Shown: positions 24,824 through 33,536 of the stretch, piece by piece
How the letters are laid out: every line of letters begins with the position of its first letter
Position numbering within the stretch: the first letter of the stretch is position 1
Assembly: GCA_937995655.1 (NCBI GenBank)
Contig: CALKJI010000009.1
Coordinates: 1-64,000, forward strand
Length of the DNA: 64,000 nucleotides
Source of the DNA: an uncultured Pseudothermotoga sp.
GTDB lineage: Bacteria > Thermotogota > Thermotogae > Thermotogales > DSM-5069
Reading direction: 5' to 3'
The notes under the pieces: model-generated
The model's input: only the letters and a program-made list of their open reading frames with translations
Told to the model about the DNA's origin: nothing
Databases searched by the model: none
Made by a program: the position numbers and the translations under genes

Positions 24824-25820
24824 CAAACAATCCTCCTCTAATCCTTGATGAATATCCAAGATGTGAATATGCCAGATCTGTGGCTATCCTTCCTCTCGAG
24901 GTACGAACTATTAATCCTTTTTGTAGAAGGTATGGTTCGTGGACCTCCCTTAGTGTGTCAATTTCAAGATTCAAAGCGGCAGCAAGTGACTCTAAACCTA
25001 CAGGACCACCATCGTAAATTTCTATTATGGTTCTCAATATTCTCCTGTCAACTTCGTCTAGACCTAGTCGATCGATTTCAAGAATATCCATGGTCTTTTC
25101 CACCAGGTCAATATCCATGATCTCTCTACCTTTCACAGTTGCAACATCTCTTGCTCTTTTGAGCAACCTTAAGGCAATCCTGGGTGTGCCTCGTGAGCGC
25201 TCTGCGATAAGCTTTGCTGCGGATTCTTCTATACTTATATTGAGAATACTGGAAGCCCTTTTGATTATTTGGACCAATTCATCGACACTGTAGAATTGTA
25301 ATTCAAGGGTCATACCAAAACGATTCCGAAGGGGGGAACTCAATAAACCACTTCTCGTTGTAGCGCCAATGAGTGTAAAAGGTTTAAGACCGATGCGAAT
25401 TGAACGCGCTGTTGGACCCTTCCCTATCAACACGTCTACTTTGTAATCTTCTAGAGCCGAGTAAAATATTTCTTCCACTGCTTTGTTGATTCTGTGAATT
25501 TCATCGATGAAAAGCACGTCACCATCATTCAAGCTGGAAAGTATGGCCGCGATATCACCTTGTCTTTCGAGGACTGGACCGCTTGTAACATATATGTTTG
25601 TGCCCATCTCCTTTGCTACGACAAAGGCGAGGGTCGTTTTACCAAGGCCGGGTGGCCCCGCAAAAAGGATATGATCCAGTGGTTCACTCCTCATCTTTGC
25701 GGCTTGAATAGCTATCTTAAGTTTTTGCTTAACCTCGCTTTGACCTATGTAATCATCCAAAGTGTGTGGTCTGAGAGATGAGAGTATATCTCCATTTACA
25801 TTTGGTTGAATTTGATTCAC
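24780..25820 (-). CDS. ruvB: Holliday junction branch-migration ATPase RuvB
   Basis: About 346 aa AAA+ motor. Walker A GPPGLGKTT, Walker B FIDEIHR, sensor 1 GATTRSGLLSSPLRNRFG, arginine finger/sensor 2 SRGTPRIALRLLKR and the C-terminal winged helix (YDGGPVGLESLAAAL) are in order. GTG 25820 is preferred because it has an AGG(GG)TAGG SD and gives the usual N-terminal length; an upstream start at 25865 would run into asnS. ruvA and ruvC are not in the window. Confidence 0.92.
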   Translation of the reverse strand: MNQIQPNVNGDILSSLRPHTLDDYIGQSEVKQKLKIAIQAAKMRSEPLDHILFAGPPGLGKTTLAFVVAKEMGTNIYVTSGPVLERQGDIAAILSSLNDGDVLFIDEIHRINKAVEEIFYSALEDYKVDVLIGKGPTARSIRIGLKPFTLIGATTRSGLLSSPLRNRFGMTLELQFYSVDELVQIIKRASSILNISIEESAAKLIAERSRGTPRIALRLLKRARDVATVKGREIMDIDLVEKTMDILEIDRLGLDEVDRRILRTIIEIYDGGPVGLESLAAALNLEIDTLREVHEPYLLQKGLIVRTSRGRIATDLAYSHLGYSSRIRGGLFDGSHAESEECKTQD

Positions 25821-25833
25821 TATCCTACCCCTT

Positions 25834-27132
25834 TCATGGGTAGATCCTGTAAAGAGTCCTCGCAAACGGTATGGCCTCTCTTATGTGTTCGAGTCCGCAG
25901 ATCCACGCGACCGTTCTTTCTATCCCTAAGCCAAACCCGCTGTGAGGAACACTTCCCCATCTTCTTAAATCAAGATACCATTCATATTTTTCCTTGGGCA
26001 AATTGAATTCTTCCAGTCTTTCCAAAAGCAATTGATAGTCGTGAATTCTCTGTGAACCACCTATGATCTCGCCATAACCTTCCGGTGCAAGTAAATCAGC
26101 ACAACGTACAACCTCTGGTCTTTTTGGTTCTGGCTGCATGTAAAAGGCCTTCACTTTCCGTGGATAGTGTGTAACAAAGACTGGTTTTTCGAAATTAGAA
26201 GCTATCATGGTCTCTTCATCTCCGCCAAAGTCGTCACCCCATTGAATATGTGACCCACTCTTCTGCAATAACTTGATCGCGTCATCGTAAGTGATCCTTT
26301 CAAAGGGCGGCTCAACTTTTTCAAGTTTTGATATATCTCTGTTGAGTGCTAAAAGATGATCCTTCGCATTCTGTAGGACATACTTAACTATATATGAAAC
26401 AAGTTCTTCCTGCAGTTTCAAATTGTCTTCATGTTCGTAGTATGCTACCTCGGCTTCGTGCATCCAAAACTCTATAAGGTGTCTGCGTGTCTTGGATTTT
26501 TCTGCTCTGAACGTTGGACCAAGGTTATAGACCTTTCCAAAGGCTAAGCAAGCAGCTTCAAGATAGAGTTGACCCGTCTGTGTCAGGTAAACCTTCCCAT
26601 AATCAAAGTAGTCAAGCTCGAACAAATTTCCAGCAGTCTCCCCGATAGCACCAGTGAAAATTGGTGTATCGATCAAAGTGAAATTTCGATCTTTGTAGAA
26701 CTGCCTTATTGCTGTCAGAATGGCATCTCTTACCTTCAGAATGTGAAATTGTCTCCTTGATCTTAGCCACAGATGTCTGTATGACATTAAAAAATCTATT
26801 CCATGATCCTTCTTTGATATTGGATAAGGTTCATCTGGTATCTGTACTGGTATCACATCGTACGCGTGAACCTCAACTCCGTAAGGGGATCGTTTATCTT
26901 CCATTACCTTACCTTTGATGATTACACTCGATTCAATCCTGAGCTTAGAGGATCTTTCAAAAACCTCCGGCTTGTTAGAAGAACTCTCAACTACAACTTG
27001 AACAAAACCCGTACCATCTCTGAACTGAATGAAATGAATCTTTCCACTGGATCTCATATTCCAGACCCAACCACGAAGCTCAACTTCTTCACCTATATGA
27101 TTTCTCAATTCTTCAACGTATAGCCAGTTCAC
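25834..27132 (-). CDS. asnS: Asparaginyl-tRNA synthetase
   Basis: 432 aa class IIb synthetase charging tRNA-Asn. An N-terminal OB-fold anticodon-binding domain (about 1-105, ELRGWVWNMR) precedes the catalytic core with motif 2 FRAEKSKTRRHLIEF (near residue 210) and motif 3 GFGLGIERTVAWI near 405. Start GTG 27132 has GAGGAGG. It is the first gene of the minus-strand run that continues to 12013. It could in principle be an archaeal-type AspRS; GDDFGGDEE and the overall pattern favour AsnS. Confidence 0.87.
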   Translation of the reverse strand: MNWLYVEELRNHIGEEVELRGWVWNMRSSGKIHFIQFRDGTGFVQVVVESSSNKPEVFERSSKLRIESSVIIKGKVMEDKRSPYGVEVHAYDVIPVQIPDEPYPISKKDHGIDFLMSYRHLWLRSRRQFHILKVRDAILTAIRQFYKDRNFTLIDTPIFTGAIGETAGNLFELDYFDYGKVYLTQTGQLYLEAACLAFGKVYNLGPTFRAEKSKTRRHLIEFWMHEAEVAYYEHEDNLKLQEELVSYIVKYVLQNAKDHLLALNRDISKLEKVEPPFERITYDDAIKLLQKSGSHIQWGDDFGGDEETMIASNFEKPVFVTHYPRKVKAFYMQPEPKRPEVVRCADLLAPEGYGEIIGGSQRIHDYQLLLERLEEFNLPKEKYEWYLDLRRWGSVPHSGFGLGIERTVAWICGLEHIREAIPFARTLYRIYP

Positions 27133-27186
27133 AATCTATCCCTCCTCACCATGTTCTGCTTTTAATGATAACACTTCATGTGCCAC

Positions 27187-27214
27187 TTGAACATCGTAAA
27201 TGTCGTGGTATAAT
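27187..27214 (+). promoter_or_regulatory. Promoter of tRNA-Cys
   Basis: TTGAAC (27187-27192), a 16-nt spacer and TATAAT (27209-27214), 10 nt before the mature tRNA 5' end. Confidence 0.8.
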
Positions 27215-27224
27215 ACAATGACAA

Positions 27225-27300
27225 GGCGACGTAGCCAAGCGGTTAAGGCGGGGGTCTGCAAAATCCCTATGCGTGGGTTCGAATCCCACCGTCGCCTCCA
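27225..27300 (+). tRNA. tRNA-Cys (anticodon GCA)
   Basis: Acceptor GGCGACG/CGTCGCC, anticodon stem GGGGT/ATCCC around CTGCAAA, T-loop TTCGAAT, U discriminator and encoded CCA. A terminator follows immediately. Confidence 0.94.
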
Positions 27301-27325
27301 AAGGGGAGTAATCTCCCCTTTTTCT
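27299..27325 (+). terminator. Rho-independent terminator of tRNA-Cys
   Basis: Stem AAAGGGGAG/CTCCCCTTT with a TAAT loop, followed by a T-rich tract (TTTTTCTTT region). It separates the tRNA from rtcB. Confidence 0.85.
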
Positions 27326-27378
27326 TTCCCACTTGACTATTCCTCTAACAGTTGCATAATCAATTTAGGGGTGATTTC

Positions 27379-28773
27379 ATGGACATAAAGCGCCTCGACC
27401 GATTTATGTTTCAGATAAAAGGAGTCAATGTTGATGCCATTGTTTACACGGACCAAGAGACGATCAACGACCCAGAATTCAAAGAAGCTCTACAACAGAT
27501 AGTTAATGTGACATATATGCCAGGTATAATTGCAGCAATTGCCATGCCAGATATTCACTGGGGCTATGGATTTCCCATAGGAGGAGTAGGAGTCTTTTCA
27601 GCCAATGACGGTGTTATTTCACCTGGTGGTATAGGATTTGACATAAATTGTGGCGTGAGACTGATGCTAACTTCGGCGACCGACAGCGAGGTGAAATCCC
27701 TACTTGAGAAATTACTTCAACAGATTTATAAAACTGTACCTGTAGGTGTGGGAGCAAGTGGAGCTATCAAGATCGACGAAAAGACGTTGCGGCAGGTCTG
27801 TGTCGAAGGGGCTCATTGGGCTGTCAGTAAAGGTTTTGGAACAAAGCAAGATTTAAACAGAATAGAGGACACAGGAAAGCTTAGTCCAGCTGATCCAAGT
27901 TATGTATCAAAGAAGGCCTTTGAGAGAGGCCTTGATGAATTGAGTACGCTTGGAGCTGGTAACCATTTTATCGAGGTACAGAAAGTTGATCAGATCTTCA
28001 ACAAAGAAATAGCAGAAGCTTTCGGAATTTTTGAGAACCAGGTGGCAATTTCCATACACTGCGGTAGTCGTGGCTTTGGTCACCAAATCGCTACAGATTA
28101 TATACAGATCATGCGCGATAAACTGTCCGATCACAATAAAAACTTGCCAGACAAGCAACTGATAAATGCCCCGTTCAATCATGCGATTGGTCAACAATAC
28201 TTCAACGCCATGAATTGCGCGGCAAACTACGCTTTCGCGAACAGACAAATGATATCTGATATGATCAGAAAAAGTTTTGAAAAAGTCTTACCTCAGCATC
28301 AAATCTGGTTATTATACGATGTTGCCCACAATATCGCAAAAGTTGAAGATCATAAGCAAAAAGTTATAGTCCATCGAAAGGGTGCTACAAGATCACTGGG
28401 TCCTGGAAATACAATGCTCTCAGATGAATTTATCAGGACCGGACAACCTGTTCTCATACCCGGAAGCATGGGTAGTGCCTCTTACGTTCTTGTTGGAACA
28501 AAGAAAGCAGAACAAATCTCTTATGCAAGCACAGCGCATGGTGCAGGTAGGGTTTTGGGAAGAAGGGCGGCGTTACGGAATTTAACATACAATGAGGTCT
28601 TACAAGAACTCAAGGAAAAGGGCATACTGACAATGAGCAAAGAGAAAAAGACCTTGATCGAAGAAGCTCCGCAGACATATAAAGATGTGGAGAAGGTTGT
28701 TGAAATAGTGGATCAGATCGGTATATCAAGAAAGGTCGCACGCTTAGTTCCATTGGGTGTGGTAAAAGGATGA
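27379..28773 (+). CDS. rtcB: RNA-splicing ligase RtcB
   Basis: About 464 aa. GTP- and Mn2+-dependent ligase joining 2',3'-cyclic phosphate or 3'-phosphate RNA ends to 5'-OH ends. Metal and guanylylation residues are visible: DIHWGYGFPIGG near residue 60, DINCGVRL (metal-binding Asp/Cys) near 90, GAGNHFIEVQ near 190, HCGSRGFGHQ near 220, VHRKGATRSLGPG near 335 and the C-terminal TAHGAGRVLGRRAA with the guanylylated His. ATG 27379 follows AGGGGTGA. No archease partner was seen nearby. The MFS gene overlaps its stop by 4 nt. Confidence 0.93.
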   Translation: MDIKRLDRFMFQIKGVNVDAIVYTDQETINDPEFKEALQQIVNVTYMPGIIAAIAMPDIHWGYGFPIGGVGVFSANDGVISPGGIGFDINCGVRLMLTSATDSEVKSLLEKLLQQIYKTVPVGVGASGAIKIDEKTLRQVCVEGAHWAVSKGFGTKQDLNRIEDTGKLSPADPSYVSKKAFERGLDELSTLGAGNHFIEVQKVDQIFNKEIAEAFGIFENQVAISIHCGSRGFGHQIATDYIQIMRDKLSDHNKNLPDKQLINAPFNHAIGQQYFNAMNCAANYAFANRQMISDMIRKSFEKVLPQHQIWLLYDVAHNIAKVEDHKQKVIVHRKGATRSLGPGNTMLSDEFIRTGQPVLIPGSMGSASYVLVGTKKAEQISYASTAHGAGRVLGRRAALRNLTYNEVLQELKEKGILTMSKEKKTLIEEAPQTYKDVEKVVEIVDQIGISRKVARLVPLGVVKG

Positions 28774-30140
28774 GATTCTATTTGAACCTCGAAGGTGTGG
28801 CTTCTACACTTTTTATACTCCTTACACAGGGTGCGATCTTCACAGGTCTTGCTCTGGCATTCGGTCTAGATGAATTTCTCATTGGCTTAAGTGCGGCATT
28901 TCCAATGATTGCACAATTATTTCAAGTTATCTCACCATTGATAATGAGAAAATTCCCAAGGCGCAGGTTTCTGACAAATCTTTTCAATCTTCTCTCAAGG
29001 TTTCCTTGGGTATTGTTGATGATCTTGCTGCTTGTACCAAATAGAAGTCCTGGCGTTTTTGTTCTAGTTTTCGCCTTTTCACAGATCTTTGGGACTCTCG
29101 CTGGAAATGCCTGGACATCTTTGGTTCGTGATCTAATACCAGAGGGAGAAAGGGGTACCTTCTTTGGCAGAAGAAATATCTATATTTCGCTTGTAACATT
29201 AGTCGCCTTTTATGGGTATTCCTTGCTCATTGAGAAATTTCAGGATCCTGTTGGTTACGAGTTAGTTATAAGTATTGGTATGGTCGGAATGCTCATCTCC
29301 TTATGGTCCTTGAAGAAGATACCTGAAGTTCCACTCAAGAGCTCTGGAGCTTTGATAGAGACCAGGGTTGTTTTCCAGGATCAGAATTTTATGAAGCTGT
29401 GTCTATTCTATTTTATTTGGAACGCAGTGATAGCTTTCACTTCTCCTTTCTATAGTTATCATTTGTTGAAAAATTTGAACGTGCCCTTTTCATACATAGG
29501 TATCACTACTGTAATCAACAGTCTCGTTGCAATGACTTTCTACAACATCTGGGGAAAGCTCTCAGACAAGTATGGGCACAAAACGGTAGCAGTTCTTGGA
29601 ATCATCATGGCTTGTTATGTTTCTCCTCTGTGGATTTTGATGAATCAATTCACCTGGAAGTACTTGATGATTGTCGATGTGATCATGTCTGGAATAGCTT
29701 GGTCTGCTATAAACCTCACCTTCTTGACACTGCCAATGGAAGTCGCACACAGTTCATCTCCAGCGTACTTTGCCATGTATTCAGTGTTTGGTGGCATAGG
29801 TGGACTCATTGGTGCCGTTCTCGGAGGAGCTACTGCCAAAGTTCTGTCGCCAGTCAGTTTTTCGATTCTAGGAATCCCCATCGTTGGAATACAAATAATG
29901 TTTTTCACAGCAAGTTTTCTGAGAGCCTATACTCTCAAATTCATAATGAAGGTGAAAACCAAGAGATACGTACCAGTTCGTAGATTGATAGTCAGTGCTT
30001 TATCTTATATCTCACGTGGTGAGCTACCTCGAACGAATGGTACTGACCTATACGAGATCAGCAAAGTCATAAAAAGAAAGATTGAAGAAGAAAGTTCGTT
30101 TAAGGAGGTTGAACAATGGCGAGTGAAAAGATGGTGGTAG
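28770..30140 (+). CDS. MFS transporter
   Basis: 456 aa with about 12 predicted membrane helices and the MFS loop motifs PLIMRKFPRRRFL (loop 2-3) and KLSDKYGHKTVAVLG (loop 8-9). A long cytoplasmic C-tail of ~60 charged residues follows helix 12. The substrate cannot be inferred. It is translationally coupled to rtcB (ATGA overlap) and overlaps the RseC-like gene by 25 nt. The family is sure, the role is not. Confidence 0.8.
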   Translation: MRFYLNLEGVASTLFILLTQGAIFTGLALAFGLDEFLIGLSAAFPMIAQLFQVISPLIMRKFPRRRFLTNLFNLLSRFPWVLLMILLLVPNRSPGVFVLVFAFSQIFGTLAGNAWTSLVRDLIPEGERGTFFGRRNIYISLVTLVAFYGYSLLIEKFQDPVGYELVISIGMVGMLISLWSLKKIPEVPLKSSGALIETRVVFQDQNFMKLCLFYFIWNAVIAFTSPFYSYHLLKNLNVPFSYIGITTVINSLVAMTFYNIWGKLSDKYGHKTVAVLGIIMACYVSPLWILMNQFTWKYLMIVDVIMSGIAWSAINLTFLTLPMEVAHSSSPAYFAMYSVFGGIGGLIGAVLGGATAKVLSPVSFSILGIPIVGIQIMFFTASFLRAYTLKFIMKVKTKRYVPVRRLIVSALSYISRGELPRTNGTDLYEISKVIKRKIEEESSFKEVEQWRVKRWW

Positions 30141-30523
30141 TACAAATAAAAGATTCAACTGTGGTACTTGCAAAAGAGAGAACATCCATGTGTGGAAAAT
30201 GTCCGGCAAACATGTTTTGCACGGGAGAAAAACAGATGATAAGCCTTGAAGTTAACAAAGCACAGTTTGATCTCAAAGTTGGTGATCAAGTACTAGTTAA
30301 AACACCGGCAACAAGTGGTATGAAGATAGCCTTCATAGTCTACACAGTACCGACGATAATCTTTGTCACAGCGTTGATGATAGCAACGATCTTTCTTTCA
30401 GAGATCATATCCTTTGCAGTATCAATTTCAGCCGTTGCAGGCTATTATCTGCTTATAAAACTTTACGATAAAAGATTCAGAAAGAAATTCCGCCCAGAGA
30501 TTATCCAAATTGTTCGTGATTGA
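30116..30523 (+). CDS. RseC/MucC-family membrane protein
   Basis: 135 aa. An N-terminal cytoplasmic domain with the four-Cys pattern CGKCPANMFC (near residue 26) and two central transmembrane helices (about 68-110) match the SoxR-reducing/RseC family (PF04246). The family is tied to electron-transfer complexes such as Rnf and to sigma-E control; no rnf or sigma-E gene is close. The SD AAGGAGG precedes ATG 30116. Its end overlaps the convergent ferritin-like gene by 23 nt. Confidence 0.8.
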   Translation: MASEKMVVVQIKDSTVVLAKERTSMCGKCPANMFCTGEKQMISLEVNKAQFDLKVGDQVLVKTPATSGMKIAFIVYTVPTIIFVTALMIATIFLSEIISFAVSISAVAGYYLLIKLYDKRFRKKFRPEIIQIVRD

Positions 30524-30962
30524 CTTTCAGTAAGTCTATCAAGTGTTTCTTCTCTTCATTTATAATGATCTCTATGGTTCTTCTTTCATCACCAGCATAC
30601 TTTAATAACTCGGAATAAAAAATTATGCTGTCTTTTTCCACATTTATAGCTATCTCAAAAGCCTGGCGAGGAGTCAAGTCTTGTTTCGCCTTTTCCATAG
30701 TAGGAAAGATAGAAACTTGGGCAAAACTCTTTAAGTAGCCACTCACTTCGTCTTCGATCCAGTTGGATATGGAAATAGACTGTTTTGTTTTTTCAGCCAA
30801 GGTTTCGAAAATTTGTTGATGAATTCTCTCTTGTTCTGCCAACCGGGTGAAGAATTCTTTGAGTTCAGGGTTTTGCTGAATCTGTGCAAGATCACTGTAA
30901 AAAACATGACCGTTTGCCTCAATCTGTGAAGCTATAGAAACAAGATCGCCCATGGAAACCAT
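30501..30962 (-). CDS. Ferritin-like/rubrerythrin-type diiron protein
   Basis: 153-aa four-helix protein with repeated carboxylate motifs: EANGHVFY (near residue 15), EQERIHQQIFE (near 43), EKDSIIFYSEL (near 108) and INEEKKHLIDLL (near 134). The two Glu...ExxH pairs give a diiron site like erythrin-type rubrerythrins, but no rubredoxin domain is fused. It probably handles peroxide or iron in an anaerobe. The start ATG 30962 has GGGAGGCGATGAG before it. It ends convergently within the RseC-like gene. Confidence 0.8.
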   Translation of the reverse strand: MVSMGDLVSIASQIEANGHVFYSDLAQIQQNPELKEFFTRLAEQERIHQQIFETLAEKTKQSISISNWIEDEVSGYLKSFAQVSIFPTMEKAKQDLTPRQAFEIAINVEKDSIIFYSELLKYAGDERRTIEIIINEEKKHLIDLLKVNHEQFG

Positions 30963-31011
30963 CTCATCGCCTCCCTGATTTCAAAATAAATTTATGGAAA
31001 AAAAGATTGTT

Positions 31012-32172
31012 TTAGAATTCTATCATTTCTGTTTGTAATGAATTGATGCCTTCTAAGATTTCTTCAGGAGTGATCAGTCTACCACCCACCTTTGTGACGA
31101 ATTTAACTCTCAAGTTCTTTTTTGTCAGGGAAAGTACTTCTTTTGCGTACTGACCCAGATTCATTTCTGCAAAGACTACTCCTTCTACCTGTGATAAGAG
31201 TTTTTTCAACCTTGTGGCTGCAACCGGCCAGATAGTTATAGGCCTAAACAAACCAACTCTGATCTTGTCTTGTCTTGCTATCTTAACAGCCTTTATGGCA
31301 CTTCGTGCAACCGATCCATAGGCCAAAACAAGGATTTCAGCATCCTCTGTCATATATTCATCGTACATGGCTATTTGATCTGCATGAACTCTGATTTTGT
31401 TTGAAAGGCGCCTCACCAGTTTATCACTGACTTCAAAGCCTGCTTGTGGGAAGCCCGATTCGTCATGAACAAGGCCCGAGACATGAAACCTCGCTTTGCC
31501 CATTTCCACGAGCGGTGTCGGAGTTGGCTCTGCAAAGTCCTGTTCAGAAAAAGGTGTGTAAATTTCTTCTTCTGAAAGGTCACTGTCTGTCAACCTTGGA
31601 ACTATCTTTATTTCTTTATCATCTGGTAGTTCAAAGGTTTCTCTCATGTGACCCAAAACTTCGTCCATTAAAAAAATAACGGGAGTACGATAATACTCGG
31701 CATAATTGAAAGCCTTTATGATGAGTGAATAAGTTTCGCCAACACTCCATGGATACAGAGCTATGATTTCATGGTCTCCATGCGTGCCCCATCTTGCTTG
31801 CATTATATCTCCCTGAGCCGGTTGTGTTGGAAGCCCCGTGGAAGGTCCTCCTCGCATCACGTTCACAAAAACGCACGGTGTTTCTGTCATGACAGCATAA
31901 CCAATTGCTTCTTGCATCAAACTGAAACCAGGCCCGCTTGTTGCTGTCATTGACTTGGTACCAGCGAGTGAAGCACCAATGATGGCTGCAGCACTTGCAA
32001 TTTCATCCTCCATTTGAATGAAGACTCCGCCCACCTTTGGCAATTCTCTTGCCATAGTTTCTGCAATCTCTGAAGAAGGAGTTATAGGATATCCTGCATA
32101 GAATCTGCAGCCGCCTCTTATGGCACCGTGTGCGCACGCTTCATTTCCTTGCATCAATACTCTTTCACCCAT
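31012..32172 (-). CDS. korA: 2-oxoacid:ferredoxin oxidoreductase, alpha subunit (KorA-like)
   Basis: About 386 aa, a pyruvate/2-oxoglutarate ferredoxin oxidoreductase alpha chain. GGCRFYAGYPITPSSEIAE near residue 20, the dimer-contact TATSGPGFSLMQEAIG near 80 and the RGGPSTGLPTQPAQGD loop near 110 are family hallmarks. It oxidatively decarboxylates a 2-oxoacid to its acyl-CoA with ferredoxin. ATG 32172 has GGAGAG 8 nt upstream and overlaps the ferredoxin gene by 8 nt. The usual order is ferredoxin-alpha-beta-gamma, yet the next gene is an unrelated ferritin-like protein, so the thiamine-binding beta and the gamma chain must lie elsewhere or be absent. Confidence 0.85.
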   Translation of the reverse strand: MGERVLMQGNEACAHGAIRGGCRFYAGYPITPSSEIAETMARELPKVGGVFIQMEDEIASAAAIIGASLAGTKSMTATSGPGFSLMQEAIGYAVMTETPCVFVNVMRGGPSTGLPTQPAQGDIMQARWGTHGDHEIIALYPWSVGETYSLIIKAFNYAEYYRTPVIFLMDEVLGHMRETFELPDDKEIKIVPRLTDSDLSEEEIYTPFSEQDFAEPTPTPLVEMGKARFHVSGLVHDESGFPQAGFEVSDKLVRRLSNKIRVHADQIAMYDEYMTEDAEILVLAYGSVARSAIKAVKIARQDKIRVGLFRPITIWPVAATRLKKLLSQVEGVVFAEMNLGQYAKEVLSLTKKNLRVKFVTKVGGRLITPEEILEGINSLQTEMIEF

Positions 32173-32395
32173 TTTGAACACTCTCCTGTGCAGGTATCTT
32201 TTCTTCTATAACGATGGCAAAGTCTGGACACAGATTTTCACACATAAGACATCCTATACACTTTGTAGCATCCACTACAACAGGTTTGAGCAGTTCCCCT
32301 TTTCCAATCGCACCTGTCGGACAAAAATGATAACAGATTCCACATTTTTTGCACCAAGAATAATTTATTTTAACATCATACTGTTTTTTCATCAT
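32165..32395 (-). CDS. korD: 2x[4Fe-4S] ferredoxin subunit (KorD-like)
   Basis: 76 aa with two cluster motifs, CKKCGICYHFCP (residues 15-26) and CIGCLMCENLCP (near 46-57). It is the small delta/ferredoxin subunit passing electrons from a 2-oxoacid oxidoreductase to soluble ferredoxin. ATG 32395 has GGAGGG. It lies 8 nt after the decarboxylase beta gene and overlaps korA, so it is cotranscribed with them. Confidence 0.88.
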   Translation of the reverse strand: MMKKQYDVKINYSWCKKCGICYHFCPTGAIGKGELLKPVVVDATKCIGCLMCENLCPDFAIVIEEKIPAQESVQNG

Positions 32396-32403
32396 TGACC
32401 CTC

Positions 32404-33522
32404 CTATTTGATCAGGGATAGAAAAACACCTGCAGCTACAGCAGACCCAATGACTCCAGCCACATTGGGACTCATTGCGTGCATGAGTATGAAATTCGTT
32501 GGATCTTCCTCGCTCGCAATCTTTTGACTGACTCTAGCCGACATGGGCACTGCGGAAACCCCAGCTGCTCCTATCAAAGGGTTTATTTTATTCTTGAGAA
32601 ACAAGTTCATGAACTTGGCAAAAAAGACTCCACCAACCATGGAACAGATGAAGGCAAAGGCTCCCATACCAAATATGGTCAAACTTTGTGGACGTAGAAA
32701 AAGTTCTGCCCTAGCAGAAGCGCCAACGCAAAGCATCAGTATTATTGTCACCGAATCAAGAATGAACCTACTTGCGCCTTCAACCAGCCTTTTAACATTG
32801 CCCGCTTCTCTGAAAAGATTCCCGAGCATTAACATACCTATCAGAGGCAGAGCCTGCGGTACCACGATGGCTGCAACGATTGTAACAATCACAGGAAAGG
32901 CGATTCTTTCCAAACGTGTAACGCGCCTCGGTGGAGACATTCTTATCATTCTTTCCTTTTTCGTTGTTAATAACTTTACCACCACTGGCTGCATGATAGG
33001 TATGAGCGCAATGTAAGAGTAAGCGGCAATCGCTATAGCCGATAACAAGTCCGGGGCAAATTTGGTCGTTAAATAAATGGCTGTGGGACCATCTGCACCC
33101 CCTATGATTCCTATCGATGCCGCTTGTTTCAAATCGAAACCAAATGCTTTGGCAAGGATAAAGCTAACAAAAATACCGATCTGAGCTGCACCTCCAAGAA
33201 ATATAGTTACCGGATAGGAGAGCATGAAAGAAAAATCAGTTAGCGCACCTATGCCAAGAAAAATCAACGGTGGGAAAATACCACTGCTTACACCTTTCTT
33301 GAGATACCAGATCAAACCACCTTCATCCAAAATACCGGTCAAGTGTGGTGGGATATTCGCGATTATGATCCCGAAAGCTATGGGTATCAAAAGGAGAGGT
33401 TCAGCATCTTTCTTTATTGACACGTACAAGAGCAATGCTGCAACAAGATACATCACCAGGTTTCCAAAGGTGATAGAAGTGAAAGCGCTCTGCTGTGCAA
33501 AATTTTTCAGACCTTCCAACAT
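32404..33522 (-). CDS. Na+-translocating decarboxylase beta subunit (OadB/GcdB/MmdB)
   Basis: 372 aa with about nine or more membrane helices. The conserved ion-path motif SIGIIGGADGPTAIYLT (near residue 136) with its essential Asp, and GVSAVPMSARVSQK near 322 are clear. Such subunits couple carboxyl removal from a biotin carrier to Na+ export. Partners (carboxyltransferase alpha, biotin carrier gamma) are not in the window, so the acid (oxaloacetate, glutaconyl-CoA or methylmalonyl-CoA) is open. Neighbouring hutU and kor genes favour a glutamate-type pathway. The SD is GGAGG at 33522. Confidence 0.87.
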   Translation of the reverse strand: MLEGLKNFAQQSAFTSITFGNLVMYLVAALLLYVSIKKDAEPLLLIPIAFGIIIANIPPHLTGILDEGGLIWYLKKGVSSGIFPPLIFLGIGALTDFSFMLSYPVTIFLGGAAQIGIFVSFILAKAFGFDLKQAASIGIIGGADGPTAIYLTTKFAPDLLSAIAIAAYSYIALIPIMQPVVVKLLTTKKERMIRMSPPRRVTRLERIAFPVIVTIVAAIVVPQALPLIGMLMLGNLFREAGNVKRLVEGASRFILDSVTIILMLCVGASARAELFLRPQSLTIFGMGAFAFICSMVGGVFFAKFMNLFLKNKINPLIGAAGVSAVPMSARVSQKIASEEDPTNFILMHAMSPNVAGVIGSAVAAGVFLSLIK

Positions 33523-33536
33523 TTTGAAACCTCCTA

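Noticed and set aside
29612-29983. Plus-strand 123-codon ORF in another frame of the MFS gene
   Set aside because: It lies wholly within the MFS gene in a different frame, with no SD.
32543-33016. Plus-strand 157-codon ORF
   Set aside because: It is antisense to the decarboxylase beta subunit; its pseudo-protein is a reverse image of membrane helices.
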